This document shows, piece after piece, positions 48,180 through 61,111 of a DNA stretch of 64,000 nt. The stretch is taken from assembly GCA_028023455.1 (NCBI GenBank), contig JAQFVV010012536.1, positions 2,748,001-2,812,000 of the forward strand. The letters are read 5' to 3'. The notes beneath the pieces are model-generated. The model had not been told where the DNA came from. It saw only the letters and a list, made by a program, of their open reading frames with translations, and ran no database searches. The stretch is from Epiperipatus broadwayi. Taxonomy: Eukaryota > Onychophora > Udeonychophora > Euonychophora > Peripatidae. The translations under genes were made by a program, and so were the position numbers. The first letter of the stretch is position 1, and every line of letters begins with the position of its first letter.

Positions 48180-49140
48180 GTTGTCACATCATTTCATCCA
48201 TTCCATTCTCTTCCTTGCCCATTTCTTTAATTCCACATAGGTCTTTCCATCTCTTATATCATCCAATAATGTCAATCTCTTCTGTCCTTTTTTTATTTCT
48301 ACTCACCATTCTTTCCAAAACATCTTTCATTAAACTATAATATGTCCAATCCAGTTTCTCTTTCTCTCTCTAATATTCTCAATCAATCTTCTTTCTTTAT
48401 TTACTCTTTTCAAAACTTCTTCATTTGTTATTTTACTCATCCAACTGATTTTTTCAATTCTTCTCCATGTCCACATCTCAAAGGTTCCAAACATTTCTTA
48501 ATTCTATTACTCAATGTCCATGTCTCACAACCATACTATACACACTCCACACATATTTAAATAATCTCTTCCCTAATTCTCTTTTCAAAGGTTCACAAAA
48601 TATCTTTTTTCTCTTCACAAATGTTTTTTTTTTTTGCCAATGCTATTCTTCTTTAAATTTCATCTTTACTTCTTCCACCCTCACTCAACCAACTACCCAA
48701 ACATCTAAATCCCTTCACCTATTGAACCACATCATGGATTCCAATTTGCATTCTTTTTGTGCCTCTCCCTATCCACAAACACTTAGTCTTTTCAATATTA
48801 ATCTTCATTCCATATGCCATACATCCTTCTTCCAATTTATTCAATATATTCTGAAGATTCTTTTCCTCCTTAGCAGTAAGACCATATCATCTACAAATCT
48901 TATATACTTTATTACTCTCCATCCAACATTTGCTCCTCCACAGTCCAAATAATTATTTAGCATGTCTAAATAAATATTAAACAGAACAGGTGACATACTA
49001 CATCCTTGCCTAATTCCATCTTCTCTATTCACTTCATCAGTCACATTACTCCCAAATCTAATTCTTATCCTTTGACCATCGTCTCCATATACTAATTAAT
49101 GCAACTATCTTTTTTTACGTGATCAAAAACCAAATCTCCA
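48180..49140 (-). pseudogene. Non-LTR reverse transcriptase fragment, RT core and thumb
   Basis: Minus-strand coding similarity runs from a KAFDHVKK-like start near 49140 through GIRQGCSMSPVLFNIYLDML (motif B) and YIRFVDDMVLL (motif C, FVDD in place of the usual YADD/FADD). It continues, in other frames, to a KINIEKTKCLWIGRG stretch and a YGCETWTLSN thumb. Many stops and frameshifts follow 48841. Long plus-strand ORFs over 48342-48952 are antisense shadows. The clade is jockey/RTE-like but not fixed. Confidence 0.75.
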
Positions 49141-49291
49141 TGACAAAAAGTGATTTCATTGATACACAATGATAATCAGATCAGTTTCACATAAATGTAT
49201 TTGATTATAAAAAATTACCGAATTTTTATTTAAAAATTAACCAATATATATATATATATAAAGATTTTGAAAAATGCAAAGAATATCTTAC

Positions 49292-49381
49292 TACAACTGC
49301 AGTTTCTAGTATCTCAGATTGTGATAAGCCTTTGGTCAATCCAGTTTTAACTTGAATTAAAGCATCATGCAGTGGATCTAT
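49292..49381 (-). CDS. TKFC-like: Triokinase/FMN cyclase, penultimate exon (90 nt)
   Basis: Exactly 30 codons, IDPLHDALIQVKTGLTKGLS then QSEILETAVV, lie between acceptor ATTCTAG and donor GTAAGA. Both junctions are phase 0. Together with its neighbours it reads ...GDRTM|IDPLHDALI...ETAVV|AAEKKAEATA..., the order expected in the DhaL domain, where the family has GDRTMLD-L followed by a helix and A-E---K. It was too short to stand out as an ORF and was found from the frame of its neighbours. Confidence 0.88.
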
Positions 49382-51239
49382 CTAGAATTATATATAACAA
49401 AAAGTTAACTCTAAGTCAGAGTAAATCATTTTTAATTATTGGTAATGTATGTATATGTGTAAATGTGATGTAAATGGTCTAGCATTAAACTATCTAGAGA
49501 TTTGTCCACCACGTCAGCAACATGCATTCAAATTACTTAAGCTTAAAAAATGTTTTCAGGTAACTAGCCAAAATTAATTACTTCTTAGAAAATAAAATGA
49601 AAGAAAGCCACACACAATCCCACTATTTACTGGTCGTTATTTTTTGTGGAATGATTAGCATTTTTCAAACCTTATCTCACAAAAGGAAAATGTGTACACA
49701 CGCATGTGTATACAGTTCTTATATTATTTATTCGAGTATATTTGATTTTTAAATTGGTAGGGGAAGGGTTAAAATAAAGACGAATTATGAAAGGGGGAGG
49801 GTGTTTGTGCTCTTGTATTTTATTGAAATATGAGTATATATATATATATTTGTTGTGTGGATGGATGAATGAACGAAATTCAACAAATATAAATTTGATT
49901 TCAAAGATGGAAGCTAATACAGCTCATTTTATAGTAATAGAGAAAAGAGATCTTAAATAAAAAAAATATTAAAACTGTATAGATCATTATCTAAATAATG
50001 TAAAAAGAAAAACAAAAAAATAAAAGTCGAAAACAAATTACAGGTGGTCAACAAAATTTCCTGACCTCCAAAAAAAAGGTGCTAAAAGCTTTTTGCTTTG
50101 TTTAAAGAGAAACAGGACCTCAACAGAATGTGGGTGGTAATGGATATAAGAAAGGAATAAGAACTTTCTAGAAAAAAATGAGACTACAAAAAGAGAAATA
50201 TAGAGAATAATATATTTTTGGAAAGGACAGTTTGTCTGATACTGCTTTGAAAAAAATAATTCTCCACGCATTATTAAATTGTGAAGTTTTGAAAATGTAT
50301 TGAAAGCAGCCAATGTATTCGCCAACTATGAATATACAGGGGTAAAGGATTAAGCATGTTGAAGGTACGGTGTGACGCAATACTAAATTGCAGCTGGAGT
50401 AGCTAGAATCTATAATAAATAATTTTAATAATTATAATAAATAATTTTGCCGATACTGGAAGGAAGCTGCGCCTGAAATATTTCAACTGTAACCTACTCC
50501 GAAGAAAATCAATATCGAGTCGAGAAATTAATTGGATTAAACTCATAGGAAGTTATCTATTTATATGCACCAGCTGAATTAATTATTACCATTGCTTTTA
50601 TATTTTCATTATCCCAGTGAAAAACACAGTTAGTATAAACTTTTATTGCATATATTTCTTCACTCCCATATTACCGCATTCTCCATATGATGGTAAATAA
50701 AGACTTTTAGAAAATGATCAACTATTCATAATTTTAAAATAATATTCTACATTTAAATGGATTTGGACATGATTGCTTTTCTCTTGTAATTTTATTTATT
50801 CATTTGTTAATATATGCAGTGTGTGTGTGCTTGTGTTTTATATATATACAAAAGAAATATTTGAGCACAAATAATATTTATGATTTATCAATTGTTTAAT
50901 ATTAAAATTAATAGAAAGCTCATCCATATCTGTGTTGCTTCTTTATTTTGGGTTGTCTGCAGAGTGTAGAAAAAAGGGGGGTGTTTTATGTATTTCATTT
51001 TTTTTTGGGGGGGGGAGGGTATTTGACTTATTTTTGATAAATAGAAGCTCTCATGTAATATTCTTTTTGCTTTTTGAAAAGTACTTATTTTTGATGATTT
51101 GCCATAATTTCAAAGCAGAGAATAATTAATTTGAGAAATAGATTCTCTCATGTAATGTTCTTTTTAGTTTATATAACCGTAGCTTTGTAATCTGATCGCA
51201 GGTATATTTGCAAATGTTGAAAGCTAAATAAATAATTTT
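49382..51239 (-). other. TKFC intron, AT-rich, no element recognised
   Basis: No clear element. Microsatellites (AT)n near 49840 and (GT)n near 50820. A G-run near 51007. Confidence 0.4.
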
Positions 51240-51720
51240 CTGAAATTCTGTTTTTATATTTCCCGCCTTCCGCCATTGTTAATTTTTTTTAATTTTAATT
51301 GTATATTTTCTGGTTGTTGTTTTTTTGTAATTTGTACTTTTGATGGATCTGTTGGATTTATTTTGCCTCAGATATTTTATTTGTCGATTTAAGGTAATAG
51401 TTCTTCATTCTAGGGGGTTTCTGTGGTTGGGGTATTTTCACCGATTTCTGTTTTTTTAATTTGAATTTTATATCATTTTCTTGGGATTTTTTTGAAATTT
51501 GTATTTTCAATGGATTTGTTGGATTTATTTTGCCTCAGGCATTTTTATTTGTTGGTTTAAGTGAAGAATTCTTTATTCTAGGAGGGTTCTGTGTTTGGCA
51601 TATTTTCACCGATTTCTGTTTTTTTAATTCAAATTTTCTTTGTTTTTGTTATAATTTGTATTTTTGATGGATTTGTTGCATTTATTTTGCCTCAGGCATT
51701 GCCTTAGGCATTTTATTTTT
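51240..51720 (+). repeat. Tandem repeat of about 160 bases, about 3 copies
   Basis: Three successive blocks share TTTGATGGATTTGTTGGATT, TATTTTGCCTCAGGCATTTT and ATTTTCACCGATTTCTGTTT. Starts lie near 51330, 51493 and 51650. The T-rich strand bias is strong and constant across copies. Not coding. Confidence 0.75.
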
Positions 51721-51994
51721 ACGGACTTCCATGATTTTTTTGCATGTTTTGCCTTAAGCATTTTAATTTTAATTTTCCATTGATTTCAGCCATTTTTGCA
51801 TAGAAATTTATTACTTGCAGGCTTCTTGGTGGTTCTGCAACATCACCTGGTGACCACAGCATGCGTAACCAAAAACTACCAATTAAACCAATAAGATATA
51901 AGCCATCTGTTGTCAAGGCAATATTATAGTCAGCTTTATAGAAGAAAATTACTTATTACTCTTATTTAAGATTTTAATATTCAATTGACCAAAC

Positions 51995-52175
51995 ACTTTA
52001 TTACTTTTACAATGCTTTATTATCCACCCTTTACTGCAGTTTACAGTTTTGATTTCCCCAGCAATCTTCTTCAGAACATTATATCTCCTAATCTCAACTG
52101 TTTGGTCAATTAAATATTATATGATATACTTTTGGCAATGCAATAGGAAACAGTAGTTATTATACTTCTTTAAGA
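51995..52175. repeat. Hairpin element 5, one arm only
   Basis: It has the left arm of the family at 5290 and 19136 (ACTTTATTACTTTTACAATGC through CCCCAGCAATCTTCTTCAGA) and the downstream tail (TATTATATGATATAC...GGCAATGCAATA). The right arm is deleted. ATTGACCAAACA before it and TGTTTGGTCAAT at 52099-52110 form a short inverted pair around the surviving arm. Confidence 0.75.
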
Positions 52176-52667
52176 TTTTAAATTAGTTGATGATCTAAGT
52201 CTATAAAATAAATGGGCAAATATAAAAAAATTAAATGGACAAAAATTTGATTATGAAATATATTAAAAAAAAAATCCCCTTCATTGCAGGAAAACAGGGA
52301 ACAAAAAGGAATAAACTTTCCAACATCTGGATGATGAGGTTTGTATGTGTTTCCATTCTTGTTTTATTTTATAAGACTACGAAAATAGCCATTTATCAAC
52401 CAATATTGAATGATGAGCTAGAACCTGAAAATATTTTCAAATTCACCCTGACTGAAATCAAACTCAGGTCATTATCATGGCAAGCAGATGCATTAATGCT
52501 ATACAATGAAGTCTTATCATGGAACATTAATTTTAATAGTATCTTGATTTTGAATTAATACAGTTGTTGAGTAACTTGAATTATTGTGTATTTCAAGTGA
52601 TTTCTGCCCTTTATATTTTATCCATTATAAAATAAAAGATTATATTATTACTTTAAAATAGACTTAC

Positions 52668-52701
52668 CATAGTTCTATCTCCTGGTTCAGCTCCACCATA
52701 T
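52668..52701 (-). CDS. TKFC-like: Triokinase/FMN cyclase, 34-nt microexon
   Basis: Between acceptor TTTATTTAG and a consensus donor GTAAGT lies a 34-base exon encoding (K/R)-YGGAEPGDRTM. The first base completes a codon begun in the preceding exon, which is outside the window. YG-A-PGDRTM is the strongly conserved DhaL segment around the ATP/Mg site of DAK kinases. The exon ends in phase 0, matching the next one. The preceding intron is longer than 11 kb. Confidence 0.88.
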
Positions 52702-53706
52702 CTAAATAAATACAATAAAAAAATATAACTACAAAAAAAAATAACATATGGATGTTTGTGTGTGTGATTGAATAAGTTTTTCTATGTGTATGAATATGTG
52801 TGTGTATTAAATCAAATACCAATAGATAAATGATTGCCATACGTAGTTTATATAACACATCATCTTTAAATAAACCACATCACAATTAAGCAGTAAATGA
52901 TAATGGCTTTGTTAGACTTATAAATGAATGGTAAATAAAAGTAATTATTGAGACACATTGAAATTAAATTTGACTAAAAATTTTAAATAAACTTCTTTAC
53001 TATAGTTAAAGAAATAAACTGAATATAAATTAATAAATAAACTAAATCTGATTCAATCTATTGATTTCACTTATAATCTAATTAAGATCTTAAATAAGAA
53101 TAACTAATGGTTTCCATTTACTACCTAATTGTAATGTTGCCCTGGTGAAAGATTAATTAAATTGTTACATCTTGATTTACAAGTGTCAAACATATTCCAT
53201 CCATAACTTTGACATCATCCATTCTAGATAAATACATTAATGATTATCACTAATCATTTATTAAGCTAGAGATTGTCTTTAGCCCAGAGATAAACTTTAA
53301 GCCTCAGTTAAAGATTAATATACCTTTCTTTCCCATTTGAAAGATCTTTTTATAAATGTATTGAATGACTTCCGCATAACCACACATTCTTTTGAAATCA
53401 TATGAATAAAGATACAATAAAAGACAAATGACCTTCAAGATTCATTTCATGCTAAACCCACACTCATCAGTTGGCCCAGATTACCATCTCTCATATATAT
53501 CTTTATCATATGTATAGAGTTTATTAATAGAAAATTGTTTTTGTAATCCTTTGCAAATTTAGAAATATACTTTGGCAAAGAAACTATTGGTTGTGTTGTA
53601 ATTTTTTCTTCCTTTGGCTAGTCTTGTTCAATATTGAATTTGGAGTAATTTTCATTATTTTATTGACTAGTTTAGTTTTAGGATTTTAATATATATATAT
53701 ATATAT
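52702..53706 (-). other. TKFC intron with a SINE-like family B fragment
   Basis: At about 53440-53510 a minus-oriented scrap of family B is present (TTTCATGCTAAACCC...CATCAGTTGGCCCAGATTACCATCTC). Otherwise AT-rich without features. Confidence 0.5.
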
Positions 53707-55911
53707 TGTAATGAGCACAGACGTTCGTTACATTGTTTTTTTATTTATTTATTAAACATGAAAGTAAATTAAAAAGTTGGCATTTAAAAATTTTCTTTAA
53801 GAATTAAAAATTGAAATTAAATATCATCTTAAACTCTTATATATTAAATCGCACAGATAATGAAAAATTATTAAAATAAAACTTTATTAAAGAAAAAGTA
53901 TTTTAAAACTAAATTTTAAAAAGATTTGGAAATAAAATTATATCTTTAAATTTATCTTTAAATATATCTTTGATTTGGAAAACAGGTTAATTAATCAGAA
54001 ATGGAAATGATAAATTTAATTAGTCAAATGTAAACCAGCCTTGGGCATTTAAATGTAAAAACATCGGTCAGATAGGGGAACAATAGAAACAAATAGCCAA
54101 TGAAAGAAATCCATCGGGAAATCGGACCTCAGTGAAAGGATCATCACATCGATGACATAATGCCAAGTCAATCCTTCGAATACGTATAAAAGGAAAATTT
54201 GGAAATTATTAATCGGTGAGTTATTATGATTATTACGATGTGACAGATAGATGTTAGTGCGGAGGTGCGGGAGAAGAGATTGAAGGATGCACGTTCAATC
54301 CCTTCAGTTGTTATAAAATGGAAAAATGAAACATCGCTTTTCTTATATTCAGAGGACCACAGGATCATCGGGAAATTTAACGCTGGATTTCAAACGGCAA
54401 GCAACTGTAAAAGATGAACATTTCTAAAACCGTAAGAACTTTCTAAGATATAACGAACAATATTAATTTGAAAACACTAAGAACTTTAAATTTTAAACTT
54501 TCCTAGTATTTAATTGTTACAAATAGAATCCTATCTGACCAAACTAAATTCTTTATTAATAGTGTTATTTGATGTATTTTTTTTCTTATTTATGTAAAAT
54601 CATTTCCATTTATTTATTTTTTATTCTTTAAGTCTTTATCATGATTTTTTTTGTTTTTCGTTAAATTAATTATATAAATGTTAAACTTAAGTCGGGCATG
54701 AATGGCTGTATAGATATGTAAAGTTATATTAGGGGAGGGTAATCTTAGGTTATTTGTGTCGTTGTTAGATTGGGTCAATGGATTGGATATATTGATGTAG
54801 TTAGTAGATGTAGTCGGAGATTCGCTACTGGCAGAATCGCTTCATACGCCGCACTCTCCCGTTTTGCCTATGGAAGGAATTATAAGACGCAGAGCGCAGT
54901 TCCTTTCTATGGAGTTTTTTTTTTTTATTGTTCTTCTCGTTAGATAGAAGTAATATTCCTGTCTAATGAGAGTCAATATCTTCTCTTAATCTTTTTGGTG
55001 CTGCCGTATTCCATATTACATTGAATACATCGATGTATCAGATGGATTGATGCCAGTTTGACTGCAAATTTTAGCCTAAGGTTAAATAGGGACAGAATAT
55101 TTTATTTTCAAATGCAAATCTATGTGGTCTATTCATACTTGACCCTAAATAAAAATGCATTAAATTTAAGTTGTTTATAGATGCTTGCATGGATTGGTTA
55201 TCGGTTAAGTATGTTGTGGGTTTTCATATTTGATCAAAATATATAGACATTCGATAAATAATGATACCTTACGGTGAGTATCTAAAATGTATTTATTCGG
55301 ATGTCTTTTAAGTTATTGGTGACAATGCAAGTATCTTATGGTGAATACTATTGGGTTACGTATAAATTTCCCTCCGCAATTGTCAGTAATCAATAATTTT
55401 GTATTTTGATCGTTTATGTTTACTTTGAAATGTTTTTGACCGTGAAATCTATGTAACCGATCTATATTCAACATTATAAACAAGCTTTCATAAATTTATC
55501 TGTGCGAACTTAATTAAAATGTAAACTTATAATATAATAGAAATTAAAATGTAAATTAAAATCTAAGGTAAAGTTAAAAATAATGTTAAATGTTAAAATG
55601 TAAAACTAATACTAAAATAATTTTAAATCTTATATATATGTGCATAAATAAATGTTTGTATGCTAATTACTGGCAGTGGCTTATTTTATTTATTTTTTAA
55701 TGTTGAAATCTAATTAGATAAGATATTATATTATTTAATCTCTGCTATTCCACTGAGCTAGTGACATGGGCTAATGACCGGAATCAAAATAAAAAAAAAT
55801 TTTTTTTTTACTTACGTATCTGCCTACTTTATAAATTTTTCTAGGTTCAAATGCCTAGATGGCACCCCGTAGTGCAGATTACGTTAAGTCTACATTCTCC
55901 GGATCGTTACA
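53707..55911 (-). mobile_element. LTR-like element C (about 2.2 kb) in (AT)n
   Basis: Read on the minus strand it begins TGTAACGATCCGGAGAATG and ends GTGCTCATTACA, with ATAT on both sides. Its first 300 bases are homologous to the start of element E (59106-61111), for example GGGTGCCA.C...TAGGCAGATAC and CACTAGCTCA. No ORF. It may be a solo LTR. Confidence 0.6.
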
Positions 55912-56006
55912 ATATATATGAAAAGAAAGTTACTGTTAACACTAACTGAAGTAATTATAGAAAATATACAAACCATTATACAATTACAAATATTATATAT
56001 ATATAT

Positions 56007-59000
56007 TGAAACGATAACTTTCCAAGCCCCTATCATTTCACCATCAAACCTAATGACACTCTCATCTGTGCTAAGTTCAAACCTATTTAAATGTTAATAA
56101 ATTTAAAATTCGTTCATGTCTGTATAAAACAGTATTATATATTTACGTGCGAACCAACGCTATAAGTAGATAGGATTAGTAAATTATAACGTCCTAAAAT
56201 TATTTAATATTTCTAAAAATGTTTATTATATTATTTAAGTTAAGAGTAAATTATTAATTTTGTTGTTTAATATTGTAATTTCGTATGTGGATATATAATC
56301 TGTGCTATATAGAAGAAAGACATGATTTAAAATATGTAAAAGCCGTTATCTAAAAATACTATTAAATGTTTCTTTAAAATTGTTAAAAGATTTCTTGTTT
56401 TAAATATATTTCAGAGAAAAGTTTCTCGAAAATATATTTAAAAGCTATATCAAAATATATTTGTAAATTATTTTTAATAAATATGTTAAAAATGTTTTCG
56501 TTTTAAAAAAAAATGTTAAAAGGTTGTTTTTAAATAGAAAGAGTTTCTATGTAAGATTAAAAATAAAAGCTGGTCAAGTAATTAAAAGATTTTTGGTTGT
56601 AAACAAGTGTCATTAACGACCACACCTGGAATTCGTAAAAAGTAAAACTAGTTAAAAATTTACTAATTAAAATCTCCTTAGATAAGATTTAAGTTATTTT
56701 AAAATCTAAATTGGACAATTGTTTGCAACGAAAAATCTTAATTATAATAATAGCTTATGGAATGTTTCTAACATAAGTTATCTAAGATCTGAATTATAAA
56801 TTGAAAAACACTTAATTAAATTCCTGAGTTTAGTGAGTCTTGAGGCGGGAGATTCCGATAAGGAAAACATATAAATACTCTATATTGTTAGAGAGAGAGA
56901 GCCATATTGTTAGAGAAAGACAGCCATATTGTTAGTGAGAGTTGTAGCCAGTCTTCACAATTGTTAAAGTTTAACATGTCCGGCTAAAAGCGGGCATCTT
57001 GTTGCTGTTACTCCGCGGGAGAACGGGGTTTCTCTCATCGAAATGCTTAAACCACCATCATGCCGATAGAAGAGACGAGCCTAACATAATGGGAAAGATG
57101 ATGCCGCCCAGTCAAACTAAACCAAACCAACAGCCAAGAACTTGCAGATAAATCATACCGGTACCGTTTTATTTTTCAAACCGCAGAGCTCTGTGTAATT
57201 CTGTGTAATTCTAAATGTAATAATATTTATCTAAGTTAGCTAACTTCCTTTTAAAATAATGATAAATCTAAAATGTAATCAAAACTTAAAATCCATTTAA
57301 TATTTTAAATACGTCAATTACTATCAAAATTTAATGTGTTAATGTTTAAATAATCTGACTTATTTATATTTTCACTTCAAAGTAAATTATTTAGTTTAAA
57401 GTTATATCACTGCGGTTGTGTCTATATTTCTTTGCTTATTTTATTTTAAATGCTTATTATATTTTATATGCCAATATTTCGAAACAGTGAGCACTTAATT
57501 TCATGTATATTTTAAGAAGATATTATTTGAAAATCTTCGCGTAATTTATTTATAGCGTCAACTTTCTGCGCTGTTTCGAAATCCTATTTTTTATTATTTA
57601 AATGATTTAATATGCGAAATGTGGCTCTTGATCAACCAGTTAAAAACTTAACCTTATAGTTTTATTTAGAATTAAATTTAGCCTTGATCATATTTATAAA
57701 TATATTTGACATTTAAATTCTTAAGTCCATAGAAATATACTTTCCCTCCTTAAATATTTCTTATCTATAAGTAACTTAATAGATCGAACATGTCAAAGTA
57801 CAGATGTAATAATATTCCCTTTAGTAGCATAGACATTTATTATCAGGCTACGCAAGAGTTGGTCCCAATTTGATAGAGCTAATATGCTATTAACTCGTAT
57901 TTCATAGTATGAAATATACTATTCTTTGCTTGGCGGATGTGATAGTATTTTATAAAATTATTCTCGTTTTGCTGCTATACGTAATATACGTATCTTAAGA
58001 TGGAGCCACGGCATTGCCAGCACATCTTCTTCTATAGGGTAGAGCAGTAGCGAAGCCTGAGCCAAGGCCAGGTTAGCACGTAAGTCCCCCGCCATTCCTG
58101 AACACAAATGTTCCTTTTCACGCAGCATTGCGATCGGTTACAGGGTACCGGCGTTTGTCGCAAGAACCCTGAAGTTATTTCATCCATCCGCAGAGCAACT
58201 TTTCCTATTATTGTTTACCTGTGCCATAGTGCATTGGTAAAATCTTATGCAGCCAACTCTCCCACCTTAACCTAACGCTTTCAGCATTCTGAAATTTTCT
58301 CTCGAAAGCCATGTTCGATCGATCATTACTTGAGCTGGTTTATGCGCTCGTTATTAAATTATATTGTATATTTTAGTAAATGAATTCATGATCAAAGTTT
58401 AATATAATTATTTATATACCAGCCACAAATGTAATAGGATTTGGCTTATCGAGATTTATAGGCATAACGTAGTGATTGATTATGTATTAATTGAAAAGCA
58501 ACTCATAAGATGGGCACATGTTAAACCCATTTATGAAAATTAAATGAAAGTATTTATATAAAGCTATTTTGAATTGTATAAAAATTATTTATATAAAGTG
58601 ATTTTGAATTGTATATAAAAAGAGAAGGTGTTCTCTTATCTACCCAATGTTTGTACATTCGACGCTGAAATGTGTAAAACTTATCAATTTCATGCCAATT
58701 GTAAATAAATATATAATTAATTTAATGTATTTCATTCTCTGTTCGTTATTGATCTAATTCAATCCAATTCTAATTATTATTTAGAGCCTATATATGTGAA
58801 AACTATGCATTAAGTTAAATTAAATTTAGTGATATTTTAGTCAATTAAGAACCTTTCTTTTATTCATCAGAGTCTCATTGCTTCTCCGTGACCTATGTCG
58901 GCAGTGTGGAAAGAGGTATACTACGTGTAATTTCAAGGTGGTCATTCGTAGGGTCTTGAGTCTTGGAATCCTGGCTTACGAGTTGAAGTGCGGTCGGACT

Positions 59001-59091
59001 CGGGATGTTACAGTCCTAGTCCGGTCAGCTTCGGTCTCTTTTGCTTGGATTCTGAATTCTGTTACGCGAATGTACAAACTTGACTGTTACA
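56007..59091 (+). mobile_element. LTR-like element D (about 3.1 kb) in (AT)n
   Basis: It begins TGAAACGATAAC, ends CTTGACTGTTACA, and has ATAT on both sides. A TATAAATA box at 56870-56877 is followed by three imperfect copies of a 26-bp unit (CCATATTGTTAGAGA-type, 56881-56945). An AATAAA-type signal lies near 58700. A GC-richer part (about 57990-58290) stands out. No protein was recognised, and the orientation is inferred from the TATA box. Confidence 0.45.
56870..56877 (+). promoter_or_regulatory. TATA box inside element D
   Basis: TATAAATA in a GC-richer context (GAGGCGGGAGATTCCGATAA upstream), followed about 25 bases later by a repeated leader. A plausible element promoter. Confidence 0.4.
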
Positions 59092-59105
59092 ATATATATA
59101 TATAT

Positions 59106-61111
59106 TATAACAGTCAGGGTGCATTAAGAGCCTTACTGTATCTTCCATACAGGGTGCCACCAGTAGGCAGATACATACTGTTAAGACCCAATTTTATATT
59201 GACCATTATCCCATGCCACTAGCTCAAGGAGATGCAGAGATTTATTATATAAATTCTTATTTATAACATTTCAATAAAGAAGGATTTAAAATAAAAAATA
59301 GATAAACTACTGCCAATAATAGCACACAAAAACATTTATTGATGCACGTATATAAATTTGAGAAATAAATTAAGATTTTATTATTAATTTTAAATTTTAA
59401 TTATTATTTAAGACAGTCCACACAGATGGACATTTTAATAATATTTTACTTTAGAATGTTGAGTATAGATGTGCTACATAGATTACTCAGTTAAAAACTT
59501 TTCAAAAACAATCATTCAATTTCAGACTAAAAGTTCATAGCTAAACCAATGCTTGCTTCCTGATATACAGATGCAACGAATACAATATGAAGATGCTAGC
59601 ATAAAACCACACTGACAGGAATGTGCATCTGCAGCATGGTATTATTTGAAGAGAAATGATCCTCGCTCATAACAGGAATGAGCATCTGTCTGGCGAAGGA
59701 AATCATTTAGAAAATATATATTAACAATTCTCTGTAATGGTGAATTGTGGTCTTAGCCATCTTACTATTAACACCCAGAGGAAAAAGGAAAACAATAGTG
59801 TGGGAAATACATCCATTGTAATGCATTGACTACACTTTTGGGTCATGCATTCATATGGGCTTTGCCCTGTATGCTAAGCACAATATAAACACCCATATAT
59901 CCCTCCACCAGCATCGAACTAACTACAAAACAAATAGCCTGAAATCAAAACCCTTTAAAATAAACATAAACGATTTTAATTATAAAGTTATTGATGGAAT
60001 TGCTGAGGGAAATTTACAATAAAGTAAACTCAATGACCCTCATCATAAGATGCCACATTGGCAACAACTTAAACAATATACCAGTAAATACATTTAGACA
60101 CTCAGCATGAGGTGTCATATTTACCGATATATATATATATTTTCACGTATAAAAATATATTAAGACATAATCAACATAATGAATCTATGTAGCTATCTAC
60201 ACCTAACTTAAAATTTAATGCATTTTAATCATTTAATTAATAGATAAAAAATAAAATGAAAAATGGAAATGATTAGCTAACATAATGCATATAAAAAATA
60301 TTAATAATTGATTTAGAATTTTCCTTTTTAGGTCAGATAAGAGTTCTTATTTCCAGTTACTAATTGCAAATTTGAAAAAGTTCATATTAGATAAACACAA
60401 GAGTTCATACTTTACAGATTCTGGCAGATTTAGAGGTTCATCTTCGTAATCACTTTAGTAGATTGTTTGTCCTCCTTTGAAACGAACCCACTACTTGCCA
60501 TTCATTTGGTAAAGAACTGTCATCGGAAGGCCTCAGCTGGTGGTCAGGAAATATGTAGATTAATAGTCAGCTTTTTGCAACAACTTATTTTTTCTTTTTA
60601 TATGGTTAGACCTCCCTTATCAATAAATTTTCGGATCCATCGAACAAGATGTCACTGATCCTAAGGTCTCTTTTTTGGTCCATGCTGTGGCTTGGTGCTT
60701 CCATTGGTCAATCTTTAATTTCATTCTCTTATCTGACCTTTATTATTTAAGTGCCCCAAGGTCTAGTTTGCTTTACATTTAATTAATAAAACAATCATTT
60801 CCATTTTCTAAGATTAAAATATGATCTTAAAATAGAAATTCATTAACATTTATTTCTATTTTCCTTTATACAACTTTTTAACAAAAATATTTATCTATCT
60901 TTATTTTTTTTTACAAAAAAGTACTTTCAAATACTTTTTTTTTTTTAAAAAAAAAAACTTTTAAAGTTTTCCATCTGTGCAATATATATAAGTTAATATA
61001 ACTCTTTTAATTTTGGCTTTTAGTTTTTAATAAAATCATTTTTATTTAAGATTTTATTTTCCCCTTTATTTTAATTTTAAAATAATGTAACAGCATATGT
61101 ATACCATTACA
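59106..61111 (+). mobile_element. LTR-like element E (about 2.0 kb) in (AT)n
   Basis: It starts TATAACAGTCAGGGTGC and ends GTATACCATTACA, with ATAT on both sides. It is homologous to element C in the opposite orientation. Together C and E form an inverted pair around D. No ORF. Confidence 0.55.

Larger units (their letters stand above)
23572..49291 (-). other. Giant last intron of the TKFC-like gene
   Basis: It is bounded on the minus strand by donor GTAAGA (49285-49291 side) and acceptor TTTTAG (23572 side). It contains LTR-like elements A and B, a Ty3-type integrase remnant, an LTR element with a nested RTE, a TIR element, and an RT pseudogene. Everything inside is presumably transcribed as intron and spliced out. 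Confidence 0.8.

Noticed and set aside
48342-48952. Plus-strand ORFs of 72 and 161 codons
   Set aside because: Antisense to the reverse transcriptase fragment with FVDD and GIRQGC motifs on the minus strand.
52235-52558. Plus-strand ORF of 107 codons within the TKFC region
   Set aside because: No recognisable domain, not flanked by splice or promoter signals, and antisense within an intron; length is reachable by chance.
55735-55780. Another tRNA-like element (CACTAGCTCAGTGG on the minus strand)
   Set aside because: Only an A-box-like string, and it lies in the part shared by elements C and E; no B box at a proper distance.
58878-59222. Plus-strand ORF of 114 codons
   Set aside because: It runs across the end of element D, an (AT)n tract and the start of element E, so it cannot be one gene; no domain is seen.
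60420-60660. Possible upstream TKFC exon or other host exon
   Set aside because: Translation in all frames shows no DhaL or other domain, and the region lies inside element E.
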